Shown piece by piece: positions 14,194 through 25,400 of a stretch of DNA of 64,000 nucleotides. Every line of letters begins with the position of its first letter. Within the stretch, counting starts at the first letter, position 1. The DNA lies in NCBI RefSeq assembly GCF_037975245.1, contig NC_092580.1, positions 18,960,501-19,024,500 of the forward strand, read 5' to 3'. The notes under the pieces are model-generated. The model did not search any database. It saw only the letters and a list, made by a program, of their open reading frames with translations, and had not been told where the DNA came from. The stretch is from Apostichopus japonicus. Taxonomy: Eukaryota > Echinodermata > Holothuroidea > Aspidochirotida > Stichopodidae. The translations under genes and the position numbers were made by a program.

Positions 14194-14885
14194 CTTTCAA
14201 GGAGTACAATACAGTAGGTGGTATATGATGTCATTGTGGCAAATGCTCTTCCAAGGCTTTCATTTCCTATTCTTCTCGTTGATTACCTTTGAGATGTGAT
14301 ACCATTGGAGTGTCTGCTTAGCTGTCATTGTTCTCTGCAATTGGAATTTTCGTCAAAATGAAACCTTTTTTTGTGAATAAGTTAACAGTTATATAATATT
14401 ATATAAAAAAATTTTTAAAAACATTTCAGCTGAATAGAATTCACAGAATATCATAAACTTTGAAAAATTCATACCTTTGCCATACTAAGTGCAAATAGGA
14501 TCTATGCATGGTTTTAAATCTGCAACCATTGGAATATCCCTTTAAAGGGAAATCAGAACAGACCTCACTAAAGGAGACTTAAATCAGACATCATTATTAA
14601 ATCTATGTGGTAAAGAAGTCATGATCGACTTCTCCCAAACAGCTAAGAAAAGAGAAAAGGGTACACAGTGACAGGATCAATATGATCAATAAGAAATGGG
14701 AATCATTCTTGCAATAATGTATGTATTTTAGATCCTCCTGCAAGCAGGAACTCGCGAAGAAGCCCTTATTTCTTATCAAAGCCGCAAGCTGACCGAAGTC
14801 AGTCTCTTAGATTCATATTTAACGTCCATGATTATGAATTGTCAATTTTCAACAACTCTGTAACTGGACGACATACATTAATCTT

Positions 14886-14951
14886 GGAGTGACTCGAACT
14901 CGGGACCTTAGGATTGAAAGGCACTGGCGTTAACCACTGAGCTAACACTCC
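14886..14951 (-). repeat. tRNA-like sequence (SINE head or tRNA pseudogene)
   Basis: Read on the minus strand: ggagtgt, then an A-box-like tagctcagtgg, then a weak anticodon arm (ccttt...aagg) and a B-box-like gagttcgagtc, closing with cactcc, which pairs with ggagtg. 66 nt, shorter than a normal tRNA, with an imperfect anticodon arm. More likely a SINE head or pseudogene than a functional gene. Confidence 0.6.
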
Positions 14952-15813
14952 ACATAATTGCTAGCTTCACTCATTTTAGTAACTGACCCCATGAATATCC
15001 TGGCTCCTAGGCCCCCAAGTTGATAGTTGGGAGGCAGATGAGAGATGTCTGTATTTTCTGCAGGTCGTAGAAAATTACAACTTAGGAGGCAATAAACTTG
15101 CAACTATTACAGAAATATTTCCATATTGTCGGCTTGTATGGAGTGAAACCATCTAAACGTGCTACATTTATCCTGATACTGTCACATGGTACTCTTATAG
15201 TGAAGCATCTATACTGTAATAACATTCCTTCTTTTTACTTTTAGGACTAATTTATATCAAATTGGTTCGGAGAAATTGATTTTTTGGGGGGATTTTGAGG
15301 CAAATGAAAAGTTACTCTGCTTCCATATCTGTCTTCTGACAACCTTAGCAATCTCTTTCTACCTCATGTTAGAGAAATGTGAATAAAAAATATATATTTA
15401 GTAACATAAGTATCGACATGGACCATGTTATGTTATAATAAACATAATTTCTGTCATTAAGCAAAAAGGTTATACAAACTATGAAATCGGTATATATATC
15501 TGTAAGATTGGAATTCATAGACCTTTTTCACCCATTCTTGCGGTGGATATCACTTTAATCTGTCCCTTATCAGCACTCCATGAATGTGTTTACATACTTA
15601 CAGCTTGAACCATCTGTTTTGAAACATAGTACATGTATCCCATTTATTCAAAACCTGTGAGAGTACCTTCAAGTGCATCTGGTTTCCACATGTATAGTTC
15701 AACTAATGAGACTTACACATAGTATATGACTGTAGATTATCTATTAACATGATAATTTGTTAAATGCAGGAGTCTGTTAATGTACACAACCGAACTATAA
15801 CAGATTAACAGTT

Positions 15814-15820
15814 TATATAA

Positions 15821-15887
<67 letters not shown>
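15814..15887. repeat. (AT)n microsatellite
   Basis: About 74 bp of almost pure at dinucleotides. The minus-strand open frame running through it (IYIYIY) is an artefact. Confidence 0.97.
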
Positions 15888-15888
<1 letters not shown>

Positions 15889-16744
15889 ATAGAAAGATAC
15901 ACACATATATCATACATCTATCTAAATATATACGGCACGATGTCATCATCAAAAGGATTACAGTTGGATATTCTGAGAAGTCAAGGATGCAGCTCATTAT
16001 TAGGAAGAAAAAAGCCGTAAATGAAGGCATTAAATAATGACTTACAGACTGCACGTCGTCTGCTGGTTTCGTCGTGATCGTAATCATCTCATGGCTGCAT
16101 AAATTAAAACAATTAGAAGAAGAGCAACAGCTGTACAGTCTTGAATAAATTGAATTACTCATGTAATCATGCTGAGAATAACTGGTAGACTCTCCCATGG
16201 AAGAACTGAGTGGCAAAAGGTGTTGCATGACTTTCAGATTGATTTAGAACCTCAGTTGATTGTTTGTTCCTATTGTGGAATTATTTAATAGTGTTTTTCA
16301 CGAGGACACAGAATGACATGATATAATTAGCCAAGCAATTCTTTTGATATAATATTGCCCTATTGAAAAAGGTATTTTCTTTGTTAAGCTTTAAGATGGC
16401 ATGCAGTACAAATAACTAAAGAGTTCTTCTTTGTTAACAAAACAGAAAGAAAAAGCAGGGGCTTTAGCCTTTAGTAAAGTTTGGAAAGTTGTGTAACCTG
16501 AGTGCCCCCTCCCCTCCTCCCTATATATAGTATGTTATTTTGACAAAAAGTTTGCTTTAAAAATCTAACATTATAAAATGTGTTAAAATTTAAGGAGTTA
16601 ATTTGACCAAACTTGATAAGCTGTTTTTATGAGTTTTAGTACCGTCCACATGGAATCACGATCAGTAGCATTGTGGTACCATGAGTTGAAGACCATAAGT
16701 TTTTTCAACTATTGAAGAAGATATCATTTTGGAAATTTAGTTGG

Positions 16745-16890
16745 AATTTCCGAGTCAAGCAAACTGTTTTAAGCACCTTTAATTGAGTTTTCTAAAAGAC
16801 TGATTTCATTCGGCCAAACTGCCCAGGCTGAACTTTGAGTCAATCATCCAGCGTGTCTTCATACAAATTCATCGGTGTGTTCTCATGATT
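16745..16890 (-). repeat. Dispersed repeat, copy B (opposite orientation)
   Basis: Inverted relative of copy A at 10530-10680, 6.2 kb away. The best block is caaactgttttaagcacctt at 16760-16779, the complement of aggtgcttaaaacagtttg in copy A. Confidence 0.6.
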
Positions 16891-16898
16891 TTCAGATC

Positions 16899-16975
16899 TA
16901 ATAATAATAATAATAATTTATTCTCATATAGCGCTTTACATCAAAAGAATGATCTCAAAGCAGCTTCACAGAAAC
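16899..16975 (+). repeat. SINE-type tail: (AAT)n plus GCGCTTTACA motif
   Basis: (ata)n followed by atttattctcatatagcgct ttacatc and a downstream atctcaaagcagctt. Related sequences lie at 52081, 59400 and 60371 in the same orientation. Confidence 0.65.
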
Positions 16976-18273
16976 GCATAAAAAATACAACTTAAAAAGT
17001 ATTACAGCTTAAAAATAATACAATCTAAAAATATTGCATCCTAAGAATTACAGAAATAAATAACTAACAATAATTAATAAAAAAAAACAAATAAAAAAAA
17101 AAAAAGAATAAAATTCAGAAATTAAAGACAAAAGCAATAAAATATGACAGCATACAAAATACTAAACTAGACTCGACTAAACTAGATCTGTCACTGGTGA
17201 ATATGTTACTTTGATTCAAAGATTTGTAAACAGTACAGATAAATGCCCATTAGGACCTATGTGATATCACCCTCGGTTAGAATGATTAGAGAACCCTGTT
17301 GTTCAATAATGTGAGGTTTAGATAATAAAAAAAGTAAAAATATTTGTTGATAATTCTTCAGGAGACAAACAGAATCAGCATTATTGATTCTTGAAACTTT
17401 TTTTTTCCTTCATTTTAATTTTTTTGCATCCCATAAAAGGAAGTTTTATAGACTATTTTGAGTAGTTCATTTCATAAATGTTGGTCATTGTCGTAATTTA
17501 TTTTCTTTCTAATTTCACCATTTTCCCTTACCGAATAAATTTGGTCTGTAAAAGTTAAGTAATCAAATATTAATAAATCATCACTGAAAATTAATTAGTT
17601 GCTCATGGCAATGTTATTCATGTAGAAAATATAATTTACAACCTTACTGATTCTGCCAAGAAATGTAAAGAGCTAAGTCAATCCACAAAGGATTTTGACC
17701 TGCTACTGCAACCTCATTGTGACTTTCTTATTCATGCAATTGTGGCCATGTGTAGGTTTCACTTTTTGAGCAAATTCCATGGATGACATCACAAAAAGTA
17801 CTGCACTAAGAATAAAATGCACTTTTGTATTCCCATTAGTCAATTATTCTAGTCATGGCACATTTTCCCAGTGGAATTTAATTTGTCAGCATCTGAAAAT
17901 CTTAAAGAGTTCTGTGAGTCTCTCTCTCTCATATTGTCCTCATTTGCATTTTCTGAGATGCAATTTACTTTACCATGGGTGAACATTATAAATGGAATAT
18001 TTCTGCCAAAGTTTTGGAAATACTAGGACAGTGATAAAAAATTGATGTGTAAGATCAGTACTTTATTAATGAGATAATATTTATGCCTTTAGAAAATAGT
18101 CATTTATTTTCTACAAATAATTTGATATCAGGTTATTTTTCCCCTCCATTTTTCATGTTTTATAGAGCAGATTTGATGATATGGTTCATGATTGAGATAG
18201 TCACATTAAAATAGTGATTATGATCTATGAAAACCGATCTCCTCAGTCAAACTTTCATCTTTTGTGTAAAATT

Positions 18274-18601
18274 GTTTTTATCTCACCTGTCCTGATGTTT
18301 GAAGTTTCAAAATGTATATAGATTAATGTTGTTTAATATCAAATAAGTAAATATAAATTCACATTAGCATCAAAGTGCGATGTTAGGGTATGTGTCTCAT
18401 GTAACATGTGTTACATTGGTCAACTGGATTATTTGTTTTTATCTCACCTGTCCTGATGTTCGATGTTTCAAAATATAGTTTAATATAATCATTGATGTTG
18501 TTTAATATCAAATAAGTAAATATAAATTCACATTAGCATCAAAATGCGATGTTAGGGTCTATGTGACTATGTAACACGTGATACGGCGTCAACTGGATTA
18601 T
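18274..18601. repeat. Two-copy direct duplication, about 161 bp
   Basis: Copy 1 starts at 18274 and copy 2 at 18435, both with gtttttatctcacctgtcct. Both end near caactggattat. They have diverged by small changes and a short insertion in copy 2. Confidence 0.9.
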
Positions 18602-19324
18602 ATGAACCTTATGTGGATAAAAAGGAACATAAGAGGTACTTCATATTGGTGAGGCTGGGGTAGGGTGGTGGTTGGGGGTGGGAGTGAGGGTGGGGTGGGG
18701 GAGCAGTTCTGAGCAGTGGGGATAGGCATAGTTTTAGTTCTATTTTGATAGTAAAGTGTCAAGTTGTATAGTGAAAAATAAATCATCCAAGGAGTTTGGT
18801 ACAGGGAGGCTCCTTTAATACTGGGTATGTGTCGGTGGGGACGGTAGGGGAATGAAGGATGTGGCCTTCATTCCCTTGCAAATGAGCATTATTAAAAGTA
18901 AAGATAGTCCCCCAAAATAGTGAATATTTTGTACAATTAAGGATTGTATTGGGATATATGTTGGAAAATGTTAAGAAATTACCCTCCTGATTGTTTATGT
19001 GATATCTCTGGTCAATTATCATTTTTGGTATTGTGCATGCATGACCTATGCTGTGATCCTATCCATGGCAACAATATGAGCTTTGATAATGTTATCTGTG
19101 GCTTTAAGGAATCTACTATTCTTGTATACTCACATCCTGATCTGTTGCAATCTTAAATCAGTATCCTGAACATCTGTTGGAAAGATCTGTCAGCATTAAA
19201 CGTTATTTTGTATTTTGCAGGTTGTGTTACTCTATTTTAAGATACCATAATTCGTTTTCTTTCGTATTATTGAAAATGGATTATAAGATTGTTTTATATA
19301 TTTGTCTTTGTTTCCCCTTTACAG

Positions 19325-19428
19325 ATCAATGATGCTATGGGTTCTCATTGGCCATGGATTTATTTTGTCAGTCTAATTATCATTGGGTCTTTCTTCGTTT
19401 TAAACCTTATTCTTGGTGTACTTAGTGG
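19325..19428 (+). CDS. Cav1: Cav1 exon: IS6 helix
   Basis: First recognised exon of the channel, encoding 34 full codons plus two bases. It starts [11 protein letters not shown], continues through the S6 helix ([18 protein letters not shown]) and ends ILGVLSG, with the last Gly codon split across the intron. S6 lines the inner pore and forms the activation gate. The two glycines of the GVLSG motif correspond to the residues mutated in human CACNA1C Timothy syndrome; both are kept. Acceptor ttacag, donor gtaagt. The exon is 104 nt, which to my memory is the size of vertebrate exons 8/8a. Vertebrates have two mutually exclusive versions; I see only one here. Confidence 0.96.
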
Positions 19429-22400
19429 GTAAGTAAATGTAGCGAGGATGTTTAAAAACAAAAAAAAGTACAGTAACATGAGAATTAAGGTTGGAACAGA
19501 ATAAATCAAGAAGTTTATTAGAACTGGAGAAATACTAGCAAGAAAAGGGCACTAATACCAGTATCTAATGAAACCCAGAATGGTCAGCTTGATATTATCT
19601 TACCATGGTACAGGTTAATCTGTATAGTGAACACAACTGCTACAAGGTGTATTTGCTGGGATGCATTTCATTTATTCATCTTTTTATGTCCAAATATTTA
19701 TTTTTACATTAAAGTTTTTTTATTTGATTTTTATAGAATTATCGTAGGCAAAGTATAGTGGGTATTATGTCAAAGGCAAAGACTGCAGTGTTTGTACATA
19801 TACAAATAATATTTACATGCATATTGTTATCTTATTGTACCTTTGTTGCATACAAATATGGGTTTGAGCATCAGGGGAGGGGGACCAAAGAGCTTGTGAA
19901 GAACACTGTTCCTTCCTCTCCCGTCTCCCTCTGCCCTCATGCTCATAGATCATGTCACCATAGTAGTAAACTTCTAATCTATTCCAAAACTGCAATCGAT
20001 GTCAAATGTTCATGTAGAGCAGTGATTAATTGCTCAAAAGCTATTTGTAAACATCCAAAAGTTAGTTGTTCATTAATTGCAATTAGGCAAAAGACCCACC
20101 TCCATTTCTTCTGCTTATTTTTATGCGCCATCGTTTAATAGTTAATCGACATCCCAGTGATAAGAAATCCCCAGGTCACATAACATTACTGGGCACTCAG
20201 ATCATGTGAGATGAATGTATAATTTTTCTTAATACGTTGTCTTTTTTTCTGATCATTTATTGCATCCATCCAGAGAATTTTCTAAAGAGAGAGAGAAGGC
20301 AAAGAACAGAGGGGCTTTCCAAAAACTCAGAGAAAAACAACAAATTGAGGAGGATTTAAGAGGCTATTTGGATTGGATCTGCCAAGCAGGTACATGGCTT
20401 GAATTATTTCAACAAAGATTTAAGTTACACCTGCTAAGGTTGCACTTAAAGCAAAACAGTTTGTTGTAATATCTCAGCTGATTGACCAGATGTGAAGTGA
20501 AAATTTGCATTTCGCCATTTAGAAGTGTTGGAATGAATCAACAAAGGTTAATATCGTTGGGAACCAGATGTTCTTAGGGGGAAAGAGGTGCTAGTTGAGA
20601 ATGTTCAATGATAAAACAAAGTCTGCACATAACAGTTTGCTCTTGTACCGTATGACGTCAAAATGTCTCGATAACAGAGGCCCGACCTTCTGGTCATGCT
20701 TTACATTCATGTTACTTTCAAGTTTTTGTCTTTTACGTTTTATTACAATTGAAAATTACATTCCTCTGAAACATTCTGACATTACACTAGATGTTTATGA
20801 TAATAGTCCATCATGACACATCACTTAAGAGTGACAGTTGGTTGATTTTATGGTAATTTTAATGTCTGCATCAGCTTTTAGGCCAGCTTAATGGTTATTG
20901 TGTCATGTGTTCTTCATGCTGATGGCCACGTAAAAGTTCAACGTGAACTATTGACAACCCTGATTATAGTTTTAACACCCCTCTTAATCTCTTCAAACTT
21001 AAAAACTAATATTATTTGGTGATGCTCGCAATGGTCTGTTATCTGCTGCTGCTGCTGCTACAAACTGTCAGTGTCAGTTCATCTTTTTGCTGGTAATCCA
21101 AAAGGAATAGTAAGTACAAAAAGTATAATCCATTTTGTAAGGGAGCAACAGTTTTCCTGAACCATGTCAGTAAGCATGTGTTTGTGTAGTAAATATGAGC
21201 TCTCCGTTCATGAGAATATTAAAATGTAAAACTAAATATGTCATCGTGGGATTACTTTCCATCTAAAGAGATTATGGAAAGTAGTTCTTATTAGTATCTG
21301 AATGATTTGTTTTCAGCCTTTGACAGTTATACTTTTTATTTTATTTTGTCTGTCCTGAAAGTCTTTAAGACTTTGATAGCTTGATAGTATATGTGATTTT
21401 CTGAGAAGATTCAAATGTTTACATCTGTTGAATGTGAAGAATGTTAAATAAGGTATATTCATTGATGATTTTTTTTATTAGTAAATTTCTTCATGAGACA
21501 TTGTCTACAGAGGTATGATTGGCTCATTTCTTTATGAGACATTGTCTGCAGAGGTATGATTGGCTCATCTCTTCATGAGACATTTTCTGAAGAACTATGA
21601 TTGGCTCATTTCTTCCTGAGACATTGTCTGCAGAGGTACGATTGGCTCATTTCTTAATGAGACGTAGTCTGTAAAGCTATGATTGGCTCATTTCTTCATG
21701 AGACATTTTCTGCAGAGCTAAATAAGGATCTTCATCTTGATTATGAAAGATTTCTGTAATGGAGCTGATTGTTGGCATCATCAAAGTTGCATATCAACTT
21801 ATTACTACTAATTACCATATGCACTAACTACCACCACATACACTTTGCAATTTTCAATCAATTTGAATACTGTGGAATATTTATTCTCACTTAAAGAAGG
21901 TGCCAATCAGCTGGTTATATTGGCCTACAATCACAAAACCAACTCCCCGACACCCTTCCCACCTCACCTTAAACCCTTTCTTGCACCCCTGGTTGTTATA
22001 TGTAACACAGATAGGTGTACTTTGGGGTACATATGCTATGGTAGTGCTGTCTTCTAGAAAAACAGACATTCTGAAGAATAAACCATTTTGCAATTGAAAA
22101 TATTCATCAAACTGTATTTTGATTTTATGTTCAATTGCTTTCAAGTTGCATGACTGGAGACTTATTGGGAGGCTGCATCCTACAGTCTAGGGACATTCTT
22201 GTATTTTCAATTACAGTAACATTCAGTTTCACCATAGTGCTCTGTATACTGCATAGATTGCATTTTTGTCCCTCCTCATATTAAAGAGATATAAAGTTCA
22301 GTACTTGTTTGAATTATTATTTTCTTGTTCATTCCTTGTTTTTTCTCTTCCCATTTACCTTTTTTTTTTTTTCAAATGTCTGATAACAGAGGATATTGAT

Positions 22401-25400
22401 CCAGAGAATGAAATCGAGCAAGGCCAGCCTCCCAAGCACGGTGAGTTTATTTCTGTAAATTGCACAAATTGCCAACTTTGAAACTTAACAAAATGGGATT
22501 GGTTAACCTTACATTAGGAATACGTCTATCAGTAGTAGGAGTGTAGGATTAATTCTTCCTAAAAGCAACTTTGCTTCCATTTTATGATACTCCTAACAAT
22601 CCTATAGTGATCTGTTTGTTGATATTATACAAACCAGTTGGAATTTATAGAAAGTATCCCTGGGTTCCATGTTTAACTTGGATCATTTTGATTCTTGATA
22701 ATATTCTTATAACTTCATATTTTTATGATCCTTGATAAACAAATCAGCAAGCTGTAATGTATCAGCTATTGTAACAGAGAAGTGTTTCCTAGGAAGAAGT
22801 CTCTACAAAGTTCATTTTTGTTTGTAGACTTGTTTTAGATGCGGCAGTGTTAAAAAAAAATTACATCCCTGATTTCTCATCTCTGCATATTTATTAAAAA
22901 AGATATTATCTTAGTATAATTTCAAAAAAAGAGTAGATATGTTTATTTAAGGCTTTCAGTTCAGAATCTCCTTTGAAACTTGTTCTTAAATTCCATCCCA
23001 TCAGTTTCCAATGTTCTTAATAATGAATGAGTCTTGATAATAATCAGTAGTTCTTTATGTGTATAGATGATACAGCAGCTTTACATATGTCATTCATCAA
23101 GATTTCGTATTTGATAACATACCCCCTAAGAGACGTCACATTTATATTTCTGTGTGGGCTTGGATAAAAACAAACAAACAAATAATGAAAACAAGATAAA
23201 TACCATAGGCAGTAAGTTTCTGATTCTGAAACAGAAGTTACCATGTACCACCAGGTAAATATATCTCTTGGAAACTGTCTGTTGTGAGATCTAAGAATAA
23301 AAATGTCCTATGTCTATTAATATCTCTGGTCCTGGCAAACAACTTGGTTACAGCTTGCATTCATAAGAGACATATTTTCAGCGCAGGAGAGATCGTAGAG
23401 GCAGCTGAACGGATAGAATTTCAAATATTATGTAAAAGCTAGAGATGAAATGCATGTTCAACTCATCAAGCGCATATTCCTATAGATCTTATGTTCTATT
23501 TTAGGATGTAGACTATGTATGAGTGTACTTATTGTAATTGGTTCTGACAGCTCTTTGAAGAATTTGCTTCTGTTACAGTCCTCTGTGTCACGTTCGCTGC
23601 AGGTAAACGCATCTGGCATACGTGCAGGAGTAGGCTAAGAATCATTGATAATTTATCAAATAAATCATTAATGTTCAGACTTGCATGTCTCTAAAGCTTC
23701 AGCTCATTCCAATATTTGCTGAAGGCTTACTAATGTGACAGTGTTTGTCTCCTGATATTTTCTGATTATCCTGTCTTTGTTCCCCCCCCCCCCCGAAAAA
23801 TAATAATAATTATAATTGCAGATTGATGAAATCTTTGATTGAGGATAAACTGTACCCATACTGTCTATGGTTTGTATAAAAGGAGATTTTTCATTGTGAG
23901 AGATCACCTGCATATTGACTAATTGTTTACCATTTCTTTTTCTTTGCTTTTTTGAGGGGGGGGGAGGGTGGGTCTTTTTTTGGGGGGCCTTTTTGGCCTA
24001 ACATTATATTGCATTGTTATTGCCTACTGATGCATACTTCATCGTTGACTTGGTTTGTTTTTGCTGACTTATGCTGCATGTAATTTCCTATCATGAAATG
24101 TCAAAACAAGATCATACTAACAAAGTAATGCATTGTTCAGAGCATCTAATTAAATCTTCTATTATCTGAATGCATCTAATTTGAAATGTCTCCTTGAGAA
24201 ATAAGGACGATAGGATATATAAAGAACAAGTCATCCATCAGATTTTTTTTTGTGAAATTCGTTAAGAAATAGAACAATTTGGTCAAAACATTTTCGGAAA
24301 AAAAATGGTAAAAAAACCTTCGAGGTTTAAAAGAGGAGAAAGAGGAAATATTTTCATCTTTCATGTTGGATACCTATTGTCCCATGCTCTCAGTTATTAT
24401 TTGCTGGAAAAACAATGGATGTGTGCCTCCAAGAACAGAATACAGTAAACTCAGTCTTTAGCTTTGGAGAATTCTCTGTCTCCCTATTGATTTGTATGAG
24501 AAAACCAATTATGAAAAGTTCTCAAAGAGAAGCCAAAGATATAGAAAAACAAGTTAACAGTTGTTGACAATGGACATGTAGTAAACATATTTGGGATTGT
24601 TCACATATTGATTCTACTTCTTTGAGTTTAATTTAATTTGAGCTAATGCAGCTTTTGAAAAATACATAGTGATTTGAAATTCTATATTAAAAGTCAGAAT
24701 TATAACAGTTACAGATATAATAGTTTCTGGATTTTAACACATCTTTTTCACCTTCATATATTGTAAGTAGAATTGCCTTAATGATTTGGTTTGAGATATG
24801 TTAACTTCATTTGATATTTAACCATTGCTTTCTACTCATTCATTTTTCTTTATATAGATTTATATCTTGATACATTTTAATACTCACCATATATACTTCA
24901 TACTTAACAATATTCAAGCAATATGGAATGAATATATGCATGTGATTCTGATACATACTATTAACCTTATCAACATGCAGTGCTTTGGAAAAGGTTGGGC
25001 ACTCTAAACACTAAAGGTAATTTTTGTTGTTTGAACACTGATTTATTATTGTGATCAAGTGATTTTAAATGTGTGTTTGTGAATATGTTGAAGCAGGTTT
25101 TTATTTCTTCTTTAAAATTCCATAACAATGCCGATCCTTTTACTTGATCAGGCCATCATTTCATCCCAAATATTGAAGACGAGTCATAATTTTTTAATCT
25201 GCTAGTTTTATGTGCTTAATAATACTCTAATTATACATGTATTGCGTAGATGACCCTATTTTCTTCCTTTTCTCTAATCCAATTGAATCTCAAACATTTT
25301 GCTGATTTGTGTTCATTGGGTAAAAAAGTCTGGGGAGGGTGTCTTTATAACTTCAGTAATTTGCAGTAGTTGGTGACTTGTACACTCTGCGTAGATTTTG

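Larger units (their letters stand above)
1..19324. other. 19.3 kb without a recognised exon, probably intronic
   Basis: I looked in both strands for the missing domain I parts (IS1-IS5, the pore motif with EGW before IS6) and found nothing convincing. Short open frames here are low complexity or lie in repeats. Since IS6 starts in phase 0 at 19325, the preceding exon must lie further upstream, so most or all of this stretch is probably one long intron. It holds MITE-like elements (7598-7886, 9119-9952, 13792-14193), a 365-bp triplicate (12262-13356), a tRNA-like sequence (14886-14951), an AT microsatellite, a SINE tail and a two-copy duplication (18274-18601), listed separately. The remainder is AT-rich sequence with C/G homopolymers in which I see nothing more. 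Confidence 0.6.

Noticed and set aside
15737-16228. 163-codon minus-strand frame with IYIYIY
   Set aside because: Passes through an (AT)n microsatellite and resembles no protein.
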